NCBI RefSeq assembly: GCF_947179015.1
Contig: NZ_CAMXCM010000003.1
Coordinates: 1-64,000, forward strand
DNA from: Commensalibacter communis
GTDB taxonomy: Bacteria; Pseudomonadota; Alphaproteobacteria; Acetobacterales; Acetobacteraceae
DNA: 64,000 nucleotides
Direction: 5' to 3'
The notes under the pieces are model-generated. The model saw nothing but the letters and a program-made list of their open reading frames with translations. It searched no databases and was not told where the DNA came from. This document shows positions 45,426 through 54,775 of this stretch, one piece after another (the first letter of the stretch is position 1; each line of letters starts with the position of its first letter). Made by a program: the position numbers and the translations under genes.

Positions 45426-47477
45426 ATGAGTAAAGTCGCGGTTATTGGTGCGGTTGTTGTGATTGGTCTTGGCGTTGTTGGTGGGGGTGGGTATTATTAT
45501 GCTTCTCAACAAGCAGAAAAGAAATTCCAACAAAAGATTGAATTGATTAAAAATACTTTTCCTGGAGCAACAATTACTTACGCAAACCATAATATTGGTA
45601 TTTTTTCACAAGAAGCAACTATGGATAAAGTTGTTATTAAATACAAAGATGGTGAAGTCTACACCGCTGACAAAGTCAGTGCTGTTATGGGTTCTGATGA
45701 TGACATTAAAAATTTAAAGATTGATCAATTAGCTGTCAAAGAAAAAGAAACTGCTACTGAACAGCTTTTTACGGTTGAGCATACTGAGATTGCAAATGCC
45801 AAAGCAGACGCAGGATGGATTGTTATTGAAAGTGGCAAAATAAAAAAAATTGTTCCTTCCAAAATTAGTTTTGGATTGTTAAATTTTCAGAATCTTGAAT
45901 TTAAACCAGATACCAACACCAATATCAAAGTGGCTCAATATCAAATTAAAAATTATGGATTGAGTCAGAAAAGTGACATGCTTCTGAATAATTTATCTGC
46001 AACAGGTCGCAGTGATTTTTCAATTAAATCTTTTAAAATCGATCAAGTAAATTTAGCGGATATTTCAAAAAGACAAGAAGCGTTTTTTGCAGATAGGAAA
46101 AATTACAGATCATCAGAGGCGCTCAACAAAGGCTTGCTTCAGAATTTATCAATGATGCAGTTTGGTTTGTTAAATATCGAAGATTTGCAATTTAAGGATA
46201 AATATGGTCCTGCATTTCAAATAGCACGTTATCATACCAAAGATTATGGACTGGATAAAAAGACAGATATCTTGCTGCAAAATTTAACGGTTAAAGATTC
46301 CAGACAAAATTTATCAATTGGGTCTTTTAAGATTGATCAAATCAATCTGGCAAATATGTTGAAAATTCAATCAGAGTTTGTTGCTAATGAGAACGATCGT
46401 AAATCCATAAACGACAAAGCCAAAGAAATATTTCAATTGCTATCCAAAATGCAATTTAGTTTGTTAAGTATTGATAAGGTGATTGTGGAGGAATACAAGT
46501 CTGCGTTTAAATTAGCGCATTATCAAATGAAAGACTATGGCGTGGATCGTAAAACCAGCCAATCTTTGAAAGATTTTTCTGTTGTCATTCCTTATTTTAG
46601 TAAAATAGTCGTATCGCTTGCATCTTTTGAAAGCTCTGGGGTAGATGCAGCGACATTTATAGGTATGTTGGAATCAATTGATTTAAATAATCTTGATAAT
46701 TTTGGCAAAAATTATACGAATATATTGCAAGACTATGCCAAAAAGGTTGGTGGAATTGTAAACACAGGCAGTGTTTCTGGCCTCAAAATCTCTTTTGGTA
46801 AAGAGTTTATTTCACTAGGAACACTGACGACCAAGTCAGACATGACGAAAGAAGGAAACTCTAATGAAACTTATGCACTGGATGGGTTAGAATTTTCTGT
46901 TCCTGATGTCAGTGGTAGTGATTTATTAAATGCATTGAAACAGATGGGATATCGTCAAGTTTCTGTTTCTGGTCGCTTAACGATGCAATATCAAATGAAT
47001 ACAAATTTCTTGTCTGTATCACTAAAAGAGTTAACATTTAAAGATATTGGAGCAATTAGCGCAACACTCCAAGCAAATGCTCCGCTATCCATCTCTTACG
47101 ATTCGCCAGAGACCATTTTAACAAACCCAGAGGTAAAATTAAAAGAATTAAGTGTCGTTATGCAAAATAATGGTGTTGTCGAGAGACTACTAAAATCTGC
47201 TAGTCAAGAACAAGGCACAACTGAAGCAGAAGTGAAAGAATCAATTATTGCATCTGTGAAAGAGGTGGCTCAAAAGGATAAAGATATTCCTGCATCATTT
47301 ACAGAAGATTTAGTGAAAACGCTTAAGGCTTTTCTTCAAAATCCACAAGTAACAAAAATTAAATTATCATCCATGCCAACTTCACCTATCTCAGGAGCGG
47401 TTCTTGATGATAAAAGCTCAGAAGAGCAGTTTAATTTATTAAATATTAAAATCCAAGCCGTTCCCATAAAACACTAA
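45426..47477 (+). CDS. Membrane-anchored DUF945/AsmA-like protein with tripled module (paralogue 2)
   Basis: 683 residues. Same N-terminal anchor as paralogue 1 (VAVIGAVVVIGLGVVGGGG, YYYAS) and the same IGIFSQEATMDKVVIKY block. The central module is present three times: SFGLLNFQNLEF with VAQYQIKNYGLSQKSD, QFGLLNIEDLQF with IARYHTKDYGLDKKTD, and QFSLLSIDKVIV with LAHYQMKDYGVDRKTS. The C-terminal third again aligns with paralogue 1 (ALKQMGYRQVSVSGRL). ATG at 45426 is chosen over GTG at 45414. A periplasmic structural or transport role is inferred only. Confidence 0.7.
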   Translation: MSKVAVIGAVVVIGLGVVGGGGYYYASQQAEKKFQQKIELIKNTFPGATITYANHNIGIFSQEATMDKVVIKYKDGEVYTADKVSAVMGSDDDIKNLKIDQLAVKEKETATEQLFTVEHTEIANAKADAGWIVIESGKIKKIVPSKISFGLLNFQNLEFKPDTNTNIKVAQYQIKNYGLSQKSDMLLNNLSATGRSDFSIKSFKIDQVNLADISKRQEAFFADRKNYRSSEALNKGLLQNLSMMQFGLLNIEDLQFKDKYGPAFQIARYHTKDYGLDKKTDILLQNLTVKDSRQNLSIGSFKIDQINLANMLKIQSEFVANENDRKSINDKAKEIFQLLSKMQFSLLSIDKVIVEEYKSAFKLAHYQMKDYGVDRKTSQSLKDFSVVIPYFSKIVVSLASFESSGVDAATFIGMLESIDLNNLDNFGKNYTNILQDYAKKVGGIVNTGSVSGLKISFGKEFISLGTLTTKSDMTKEGNSNETYALDGLEFSVPDVSGSDLLNALKQMGYRQVSVSGRLTMQYQMNTNFLSVSLKELTFKDIGAISATLQANAPLSISYDSPETILTNPEVKLKELSVVMQNNGVVERLLKSASQEQGTTEAEVKESIIASVKEVAQKDKDIPASFTEDLVKTLKAFLQNPQVTKIKLSSMPTSPISGAVLDDKSSEEQFNLLNIKIQAVPIKH

Positions 47478-47487
47478 TATTCTGCAC

Positions 47488-47515
47488 TAAGTCATGGAAA
47501 TTATTCCATGGCTTA
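47488..47515 (+). terminator. Terminator after paralogue 2
   Basis: A 12-bp stem with one G-T pair (TAAGTCATGGAA / TTCCATGGCTTA) and a 4-base loop, followed by ATTTTATT. Confidence 0.7.
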
Positions 47516-47669
47516 ATTTTATTAAGTGCGAATGCTGAATTGATCAAACTTCGAAAAACCGATGAACAGAGTTGATAATTTTGTTTCTTTGTTTCTCAAT
47601 TATGCTTTATAGATAAATTGAATTAGATCATAACACGGTTTTATTAACATTGTGAATTTTACCAGCAGC

Positions 47670-49067
47670 ATGAAAAAGAAATTATTATTAATATTGGTGA
47701 TATGCTCGCTCTTTATATGGGTAGGGATCAAAATTTACCAAGTGGCTCATACACACGCACAAAGCGCATTGATGCATGTGCAAAGCAGGCTGCGACAGCT
47801 TGTTGGTGCAAATGGGCAGTATTCTTATTCAGAAGCACATATTAATTGGTTTACGCAATCGGTTGTAATTACCAATGTTAAGCTGACATTTCCTCAAAAT
47901 ATAAAAGTTACAATGAGGAAAATATCAGCAGTCCCAAAAGATACGCACAGTGTTAGTAATTTAAACATTAAAGATCTTCAAATCAATTCGCCATCATTAT
48001 CAGCATCTATTGCTTCATTGGCGTTTGATAATCTAAACATTCCAGCTTTTGCACAATCTGACCTAAAAACAGGTTTGTCTTGGGCTGTTATTCGCAATAT
48101 TTCTTTTGAACAAGGAAATATAAAAGGGGCTTATTTTAACTCAGAATGGGGAAATTTACGCTTAGGGAGTTGGCAGATTACCAGACAAGGTTCAGCCAAA
48201 AAACGCCCATATTTATTTTATAATGTTGATGTTGCCCCTATCAATAAAACGGGTCGATCTGCATCTTTGGATGCTTTGCATTTCGATCAATTTATTTTAG
48301 AAATGTCTAATGAGCGTAAATTTAATGAAATAGAAACGATTGCTTCTTTTTTAACCAACACAGACTTCTTTTTTAAAGCGTATGGCGTGGTGGGGTATCG
48401 TTCACATCAAAAACGATTGTCAATCGGACAGTTAAATATCCATCTCGCCCGTCAAGAAACAGTGTGGGATGGTGAGATTTTAGCAGACAAATTCGATTAT
48501 GATTTGATCTCTTCTTATAGTTTGTTCGCAGAATATCTGAAAAGATTAGGATATACTCGTATTAACGGAGCGTTTCATTCTAATTTTACGTATTATCTCA
48601 AAGATTCGTTATTTTCTTTGCATAAAATGAATTATTTCGGGTATGATTTTATGGGGTTATACTTACAAAGTCGTTTTTATGTGGATCAAAAAGTGTTCGA
48701 TCCTTATATTCTTAATTGGTCAGATAGCGTTTTATTAAAAGCAATGAATTTATCCCTATATGATGCTGGGTTAAAAAATAGAATTTTTTTAATTCTCGCT
48801 CATAATACACAACAAACGGAGAAACAAGTTTATACGGATACACTTAATAAATTTATAGAGTTTTCTAAAGGGAAAGATTTTGAACTTGATCGGCAGCTTT
48901 ATACAGCGCTTGCTGATATTCTACAGCATCGTAATCATATGATGCAGCTATCAATTGTTTTTGAAACGCCAGAGCGCGTTAACAGTTTATTGAATATGAA
49001 TTTTCTGGATTTCTTTAAATTAATCAATCAGAATAATATGACGATAACAGCGATCCCCAAAAATTAG
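47670..49067 (+). CDS. Membrane-anchored DUF945/AsmA-like protein (paralogue 3)
   Basis: 465 residues. N-terminal anchor (KKLLLILVICSLFIWVGI) and a block INWFTQSVVITNVKLTF that matches the FSQ-containing block of its two upstream neighbours. The remainder is beta-rich and more diverged, and the central module is reduced. Start uncertain: ATG at 47670 gives a clean anchor; GTG at 47652 adds six residues. Neither has a clear ribosome site. With its two neighbours it forms a run of three related genes separated by terminators, so each is probably transcribed on its own. Confidence 0.65.
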   Translation: MKKKLLLILVICSLFIWVGIKIYQVAHTHAQSALMHVQSRLRQLVGANGQYSYSEAHINWFTQSVVITNVKLTFPQNIKVTMRKISAVPKDTHSVSNLNIKDLQINSPSLSASIASLAFDNLNIPAFAQSDLKTGLSWAVIRNISFEQGNIKGAYFNSEWGNLRLGSWQITRQGSAKKRPYLFYNVDVAPINKTGRSASLDALHFDQFILEMSNERKFNEIETIASFLTNTDFFFKAYGVVGYRSHQKRLSIGQLNIHLARQETVWDGEILADKFDYDLISSYSLFAEYLKRLGYTRINGAFHSNFTYYLKDSLFSLHKMNYFGYDFMGLYLQSRFYVDQKVFDPYILNWSDSVLLKAMNLSLYDAGLKNRIFLILAHNTQQTEKQVYTDTLNKFIEFSKGKDFELDRQLYTALADILQHRNHMMQLSIVFETPERVNSLLNMNFLDFFKLINQNNMTITAIPKN

Positions 49068-49155
49068 TTGCCGTGTGGGTGTTCAGCGCTGTGTTTGTGG
49101 TTTATAAAGAAATGCACTTTTTGCATATTTATTATTTCATCAGAGTGGGATTATC

Positions 49156-50082
49156 ATGCCTCTTACAGCAGAACAACAAGCAGAAATAGACTCTCAATCC
49201 AATCTTCAAATTCCAACCAAACGACCTGTTTCGCCAGGGTTGGAGGCCATGTTATTTAAGGCTTTGCCAGTCCTAGATCATGGGTTTGTTCGTGTGGTGG
49301 ATTATATGGGGGACGATTCTTCTATTGTTCAAGCTGCGCGCGTTTCTTATGGTGTAGGGACGAAGAAAGTTTCCGAAGATCGTGGACTAATTCGATATCT
49401 AATGCGCCATCACCACACAACACCATTTGAAATGTGTGAGATTAAGTATCACATCCGTTTACCTATTTTTGTTGCACGTCAATGGATCCGTCATCGTACT
49501 GCCAGTGTAAATGAATATTCAGCACGCTATTCTATTATGGATCGTGAGTTTTATATTCCAGAGCCAGAAGTATTGGCAGCACAAAGTAAAATTAATAATC
49601 AAGGGAGAGGGGATGTTTTATCCTCTGAGCAAGCAGCAGCGGTTATTCATTTATTAAAACAAGATGCACAACAATGTTATGATAATTATGAAACTATGTT
49701 GAAACCAGCTGAAGAAGATGGGTATGGGTTGGCACGTGAACTTGCCAGAATGAATTTAACATTAAATAGTTATAGTCAATGGTATTGGAAGATTAACCTA
49801 CATAACTTATTTCACTTTTTACAATTACGTATTGATCCACATGCTCAATATGAGATCAGAGTTTATGCCGAAGCCATGTTAAAAACCTTGCAAGCATGGG
49901 TTCCAATTGCTTGTGAAGCCTTTGAAGATTATCGCCGTGGTGCGGTGACTTTTTCAGCTTCTATGATGCAAGTGTTGGGTAAAATGTTAAATGGTGAAAC
50001 TGTTGAGCAGGATAATAGCGGTTTAACAAAACGTGAATGGACTGAAATGATGCAAATGTTGGCTCCTTATCAAACTAAATAA
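49156..50082 (+). CDS. thyX: FAD-dependent thymidylate synthase
   Basis: 308 residues. Makes dTMP from dUMP with FAD and methylenetetrahydrofolate. Diagnostic ThyX motif [15 protein letters not shown] at residues about 115-130, plus the conserved [19 protein letters not shown] region near 75 and the dUMP-binding [12 protein letters not shown] near 225. Slightly longer than the typical 220-300 residues. ThyX yields tetrahydrofolate rather than dihydrofolate, so such organisms depend less on FolA; a FolM-like reductase is nearby. A short frame starting at 49068 is not a gene. Confidence 0.97.
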   Translation: MPLTAEQQAEIDSQSNLQIPTKRPVSPGLEAMLFKALPVLDHGFVRVVDYMGDDSSIVQAARVSYGVGTKKVSEDRGLIRYLMRHHHTTPFEMCEIKYHIRLPIFVARQWIRHRTASVNEYSARYSIMDREFYIPEPEVLAAQSKINNQGRGDVLSSEQAAAVIHLLKQDAQQCYDNYETMLKPAEEDGYGLARELARMNLTLNSYSQWYWKINLHNLFHFLQLRIDPHAQYEIRVYAEAMLKTLQAWVPIACEAFEDYRRGAVTFSASMMQVLGKMLNGETVEQDNSGLTKREWTEMMQMLAPYQTK

Positions 50083-50109
50083 CGATTTAACTAAACGGGG
50101 AAAAACGAA

Positions 50110-50250
50110 GTGCAAAAATTAATTTACGTATCAGCCATCGGATTATTATTCATTTTTGTTATGGTTGGCATGTGGTTTTTTCCTGTTGGTCGTGACCTTG
50201 ATGCGGATCGAAACTATCTGCGTCAAGCAACAGCACCAGCATCAAAATAA
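50110..50250 (+). CDS. Small single-pass membrane protein
   Basis: 46 residues from GTG at 50110, with GGGGAAAA upstream, to TAA at 50250. The first 30 residues form a membrane helix (LIYVSAIGLLFIFVMVGMWF), then a charged tail (GRDLDADRNYLRQATAP). It begins 27 bases after thyX and is probably co-transcribed. Codon pattern and clear topology support a real gene; the family and role are unknown. Confidence 0.6.
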   Translation: MQKLIYVSAIGLLFIFVMVGMWFFPVGRDLDADRNYLRQATAPASK

Positions 50251-50445
50251 TAGCTTTTTTATTAATTTTTATTAATCTTTTTAAGGGTTTATTAACGATT
50301 ACTGTTACATAAATCACATAAATTTGTAAATTAAGTATAAAATATACATAATTTATTGAAATCTAAAATTATACTTACATATCAGTTATTAGCTTTAAAT
50401 TTTATTCGATATCAAAACGAATATTAAAAATAAAGGTAATGCTAG

Positions 50446-52719
50446 ATGTCAAATAATATCAATCAAGACACCAATTTTAGTAATGTAACCATCACAAATG
50501 AGTATCCTTGTTTAATTGGGGGAACATGGACAGCCCAATTAAAGGATGATAAAACGGTGTATGTCAGTTCCGATGGTTCACAAACTATAGAAGGACCTGT
50601 AAATTTAATTGGTGCCAATTTGACAATAGCATCTGGTGCAATTGTCAGCTATGCCGTAATTGTTGGAAATTCAAGTAACTCATCACCTAAAATAACGGTT
50701 CAAGCTGGCGGTACTATTGAAAATTCTGACATATTTAATGGGGCTATTACCATTGCTGACGGGGGAACGTCTTCTTCCAATAACTACGTGGGCGAAGCAA
50801 TAACATTTAACTCTGGATCGGCATCTTTAAATGATACATTCTATAATCCAGGGAATGCAGGAACTTCGAGTGGTACATTAAATTTATCGCAGCTCCCTGC
50901 AGGAACGTCCACAAGTTTTACAACTTCTAGTAAAAATGGAAGCATTAAAACTGCAGCAAATGTTAAAGTTTTAAATTTTAGCGCTCCTAATCTTACTGCA
51001 AATAATGCCAATGCTTCAAAAACGGGAACGTTATCATTTCGTGTTAACCATAGCTCTGAATATGGCTCAGCAAATATTTCGCAAGAGCCACATGCTGACT
51101 ATAGTAATAATCAATTTACATTAACGAATGATTATCCTTCTTATGTTGGGGGAACTTGGACGGCAAGCCTTGTTGATGGTAAAACAGTTTATTCCAATGG
51201 AACATTAAATAATATTGAAGGCCCAATTAATTTAATCAATATTAGAGGGATGACGATTAATAGCGGTGCAGTGGTAGATGGTATTACGATGACTGGCACA
51301 ACTACTCCTACTATTTATAATAATGGAACAATACAAAATTCTTTCGTGGCGAATGGTTATTTGCAGAATGGTTCTAATACGACGACGGGCATTTCTCGAA
51401 ATAATACATATATTTCTCAAATAACTTATATTTATAATGGTAGTGTAACTGAAAATGATTATTTCTATGAACCAGGTAGTTCTTATGGGAAATATAATTT
51501 AACCAATACGCCTAGTGGTACGCCAGCAACCTTTCATCTGGGCGATGGTAAAGGCAATATATATTTATATCAAGGTGCAAGCTTTCAGGATAGCTATGTT
51601 GGAACAGGAAGCGGCGCTATAATTGATGTGTATCAGTATAATGGTGCTGCCGTTTCAAACTATTCAAATAGTGATGTTTGTTTCTTAGGGGGGACATTAA
51701 TCGATACACCAAACGGTGCAGTTGCTGTTGAAAACTTACAAATTGGCGATAAGGTTGTTTCATACAGTATGGACGGTGTAAAAAATAGTCTTATCACATG
51801 GGTCGGTCATAAAAAAGTTAACGTTCGTAAGCAACTATCTGAAGATCAGGCTGGTTATCCAGTTAGGATTTTAAAAGATGCAATTTCGGATGGCGTTCCC
51901 TTTAAAGATCTTTTGATTACTGCTGAACATTGCTTATTTTTAAATGATCAGTTTATTCCTGCACGTATGCTAGTCAATAATAGTTCAATTTTTTATGATG
52001 TTTCTTTTACTGAATATACTTATTACCATATTGAAACGGAAGATCACTCTGTCATTACGGCTGATGGGATGCAAACGGAAAGTTATTTGGATACTGGTAA
52101 TAGATCCAGTTTCCAAGACAACAGTAACGTTATTCCTCTTTATCCCAAAGCCAAACAATGGAATATCGATTCAGCATATCCATTGGTTGTTACCCGTGAA
52201 ATCGTCGAGCCAATTTATCAGCAACTCGTAGGACGTGCAGCATCCCTTGGTTTACAATCTAAATCTATTGAGCTTCCTGTCACGCAAGATGCGGGATTGC
52301 ATCTTGTGACTAATAATGGTGAAGTTATTCATAAAGCACATGAATCAAAAGGTCGTTTTTCTTTTGTTATTCCCCGGAACACATCAAGTGTTCGATTGGT
52401 CTCAAGAACGAGTAAGCCCAGCCACATTATTGGACCATTTGTAGATGATCGTCGTCATTTAGGAGTCTTGGTAGGAAATATAACATTATTAACGAATAGC
52501 ATAATATATCCTATTGAAGATCATATAGAATATCCACGTTTGCAAGGATGGGATGTGAAAGAGCAGGGGCCACATCGCTGGACAAATGGTAACGCGGTAT
52601 TAAACCTAGCTAATCATGGCGGTGAAGAATCTTCTGTAATTGTTATTCATGTTCTTGCAGGGGGTCCCTATATTGCCCAAGATCATGAAATGTCAGAAAA
52701 GATAGCCATTAACCAGTGA
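50446..52719 (+). CDS. Hint-domain surface protein 1
   Basis: 757 residues without a classical signal. The N-terminal part (about 1-400) is rich in Asn, Gly, Ser and Thr and looks like a beta-helix, with two copies of a unit near residues 19-75 and 226-281 (GGTWTAQLKDDKTVY and GGTWTASLVDGKTVY). At Cys412 a Hint_2-type (Hedgehog/intein) domain starts: CFLGGTLIDTPNGAVAVENL, ITAEHCLFL, ARMLVNNSSI, ETEDHSVITADG and TESYLDTGNR. A conserved 180-residue tail follows. Hint domains can cleave themselves; here release or attachment of the N-terminal part is inferred. Confidence 0.8.
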   Translation: MSNNINQDTNFSNVTITNEYPCLIGGTWTAQLKDDKTVYVSSDGSQTIEGPVNLIGANLTIASGAIVSYAVIVGNSSNSSPKITVQAGGTIENSDIFNGAITIADGGTSSSNNYVGEAITFNSGSASLNDTFYNPGNAGTSSGTLNLSQLPAGTSTSFTTSSKNGSIKTAANVKVLNFSAPNLTANNANASKTGTLSFRVNHSSEYGSANISQEPHADYSNNQFTLTNDYPSYVGGTWTASLVDGKTVYSNGTLNNIEGPINLINIRGMTINSGAVVDGITMTGTTTPTIYNNGTIQNSFVANGYLQNGSNTTTGISRNNTYISQITYIYNGSVTENDYFYEPGSSYGKYNLTNTPSGTPATFHLGDGKGNIYLYQGASFQDSYVGTGSGAIIDVYQYNGAAVSNYSNSDVCFLGGTLIDTPNGAVAVENLQIGDKVVSYSMDGVKNSLITWVGHKKVNVRKQLSEDQAGYPVRILKDAISDGVPFKDLLITAEHCLFLNDQFIPARMLVNNSSIFYDVSFTEYTYYHIETEDHSVITADGMQTESYLDTGNRSSFQDNSNVIPLYPKAKQWNIDSAYPLVVTREIVEPIYQQLVGRAASLGLQSKSIELPVTQDAGLHLVTNNGEVIHKAHESKGRFSFVIPRNTSSVRLVSRTSKPSHIIGPFVDDRRHLGVLVGNITLLTNSIIYPIEDHIEYPRLQGWDVKEQGPHRWTNGNAVLNLANHGGEESSVIVIHVLAGGPYIAQDHEMSEKIAINQ

Positions 52720-52894
52720 AACCATTGTTAATGTTAATTGTTCTAAAGAAATAATAAAATACGAATAATTAATATTCATCTATCCAAGTCAATCATTATC
52801 ATTTTTGAAATAATAAATTAAAAATTTTAGATGGTTAATTATAAAAATATACGTATACTGATAACACTTCTTATTATTCAAACTGAGGTTAAGA

Positions 52895-53701
52895 ATGGGT
52901 GGTGGTTTATTGTTAAACGATTTTTTTATGGTTCCGACCACAATTCCAAGAGTTGCGTTAATTACGGGTGCAACTATTCGTCTAGGTCGCGAGATTGCTT
53001 TAACACTAGCCAAAGTTGGCTTTGATATCGCGGTTCATGCACGTACTCGTACGCCTCAGGCTGATCAAGTTCTAACAGAAATCAGAGCCTTGGGGCGTTC
53101 TGCTGTTTTATTGACCGCAGAGCTGTCCAATCCTGAAGAAGTGACCTCATTAGTAGAACAAGCAACTCAACAGTTAGGGCGTATTGGCGTATTGGTTAAT
53201 AATGCCAGCGTTTTTGACCGCGATGAGTGGGACAGTGTAACGCTTGAGACATGGCAACAACACCAAAATCCCAATCTGTGGGCGCCTTTTCAACTTATTC
53301 AAGATTTCGCCAAAGCGCTGCCAACGGGTGCCGAAGGGTGTGTGATTAATATGTTGGATCAACGTGTTTGGTCTTTAACGCCTCATTTTGTAAGTTATAC
53401 GGTTTCCAAAGCAGCATTATGGACATTGACGCAAACCATGGCCTTGGCGTTGGCGCCAAAATCGATACGCGTGAATGCAATTGGCCCTGGTCCAGCCATG
53501 GCGCATAAACGTCAAAGCGATGAGCAATTCGATCGTCAATGTAAATCGACACCTTTGGGACAAGGAACGACTTCACAAGAAGTCGCAAGAGCGGTATTAG
53601 GGTTACTTTGTTTACCATCTGTTACTGGGCAAATGTTGGCATTGGATGGTGGACAGCATTTACAATGGTCCCCTGCAGTGGGGACATATAATGATGAGTA
53701 A
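52895..53701 (+). CDS. SDR-family reductase, FolM-like pteridine/dihydrofolate reductase
   Basis: 268 residues, short-chain dehydrogenase fold. The nucleotide-binding turn is ITGATIRLGREIALTLA, with VNNASVFDRDEW near residue 95 and the catalytic Tyr and Lys in VSYTVSKAALWTL near 165. NMLDQRVWSLTP and FVSYTVSKAAL resemble FolM/pteridine reductases. folB follows 12 bases later and thyX is 3 kb upstream. A role in reducing dihydrofolate or a pterin is therefore likely but not proven. The ATG at 52895 has AGG about 6-8 bases upstream; another at 52928 lacks one. Confidence 0.75.
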   Translation: MGGGLLLNDFFMVPTTIPRVALITGATIRLGREIALTLAKVGFDIAVHARTRTPQADQVLTEIRALGRSAVLLTAELSNPEEVTSLVEQATQQLGRIGVLVNNASVFDRDEWDSVTLETWQQHQNPNLWAPFQLIQDFAKALPTGAEGCVINMLDQRVWSLTPHFVSYTVSKAALWTLTQTMALALAPKSIRVNAIGPGPAMAHKRQSDEQFDRQCKSTPLGQGTTSQEVARAVLGLLCLPSVTGQMLALDGGQHLQWSPAVGTYNDE

Positions 53702-53713
53702 TAGAATTTAAAA

Positions 53714-54118
53714 ATGAGCTTTTTCCCTGCATGGTCAAATAGACCACCCTTAAGACGTATTTTTATTAAGAATTTGATTTTACAAGCCCGAATTGGCGTT
53801 TATGATTTCGAACAAGAAACAACCCAACGGTTGCAAATAAATATTTCTGTGGGGGTTATCGAGGATAAAGGAATTGGTATCGATGATCTCGCTCGGACAG
53901 TATCTTATGAAGATATTACCAATCAAGTTAAGACAATTGTTAGCCATACCCATTTTCATTTAGTTGAGACTTTGGCAGAAACAATTATTGAAACGATTTT
54001 AGAAGATAAACGTATCCATGTGGCGCGTGTCACGCTTGAAAAGCTGGATATCATTCCTGAGGCTCAAGGGGTTGGAGTGGAAATTGAGCGTTGGAATAAA
54101 AAAATAGTTTTTTCATGA
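53714..54118 (+). CDS. folB: Dihydroneopterin aldolase
   Basis: 134 residues. Cleaves dihydroneopterin in the folate pathway. Family marks are IFIKNLILQARIGVYDFEQE near residue 18, the sequence TVSYEDITNQVKTIV near 60 and HFHLVETLAETIIE near 80, and the catalytic Lys in LEKLDIIPEAQGVGVEI. Length is normal. Translation starts 12 bases after the SDR gene, which is an operon-like spacing. Confidence 0.9.
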   Translation: MSFFPAWSNRPPLRRIFIKNLILQARIGVYDFEQETTQRLQINISVGVIEDKGIGIDDLARTVSYEDITNQVKTIVSHTHFHLVETLAETIIETILEDKRIHVARVTLEKLDIIPEAQGVGVEIERWNKKIVFS

Positions 54119-54250
54119 CTATAATTAACTGGAAATTAATCGTCCTTTGTGATGAAATGTGCCGAAAATTTTCATTTATTTTCAAGTAAATAGTCTTCTT
54201 TATAATTTCCGTATTAAAATATAGTTTTACTAGCTTAAGTAAATACTCAT

Positions 54251-54270
54251 AGAATAATATATCCTACGAA
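54251..54270. repeat. Left arm of inverted repeat around the integrase
   Basis: AGAATAATATATCCTACGAA. Its exact reverse complement is at 56065-56084. A tyrosine recombinase gene lies between the arms. If both arms are recombination sites, exchange would invert the 1.8-kb segment. Confidence 0.9.
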
Positions 54271-54693
54271 TTTTTAAGAAACATATCTATATTAATCATA
54301 TATACATTTTTTGATATATAAATACAATACGTTATTATTGCATTTATTATTGTAAGTTTTGACTGTCATATTCTAAACAATTCATTAATATCATTTATTT
54401 ATTTTTGAACGACTAATTGCCGTGCAACATATTATCAAATAACAATCTTTTTCTTTTCAATATAAAATAATATATATTTGAGAACGCGTAGATTCTCAAA
54501 TATATAATGAACGTTTTTAACAGTAATTTATTGGTGTATATATATATTATTGAAACACCTTACCCTACGAGCAGTATCTATATTTAATTAGTAAGTAAAT
54601 ATTTATTGAAAAAAGATTCTTTATAAATAATATGAATTTTAATTCAAATCAGAATCTAACTATTTTATTGTAAGAATAGTTCTCTTCGTTAAT

Positions 54694-54731
54694 TTACTCT
54701 TTAAAATCATATTTTATGTAATACATATATA
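54694..54731. repeat. Left copy of imperfect direct repeat flanking the integrase
   Basis: A 38-base copy beginning TTACTCTTTAAAATCATA and ending ATACATATATA. A 36-base relative with a few differences (shared cores TCATATTTTA and TAATACATATA) lies just after the integrase gene at 55982-56017, in the same orientation. Confidence 0.7.
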
Positions 54732-54775
54732 TAAAAAATAAACATCTATTTTAACACATAAACAGAATATAAGAA

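Larger units (their letters stand above)
54119..54775. other. AT-rich region upstream of the integrase
   Basis: About 650 bases with no credible gene or RNA. It contains the left arm of a 20-bp inverted repeat (54251-54270) and the left copy of a direct repeat (54694-54731). Further short AT hairpins (for example around 54481-54505) are seen but not interpreted. Confidence 0.6.

Noticed and set aside
49068-49259. Short frame just before thyX
   Set aside because: It overlaps the thyX start in another frame, lacks a ribosome site and has no sensible protein features.
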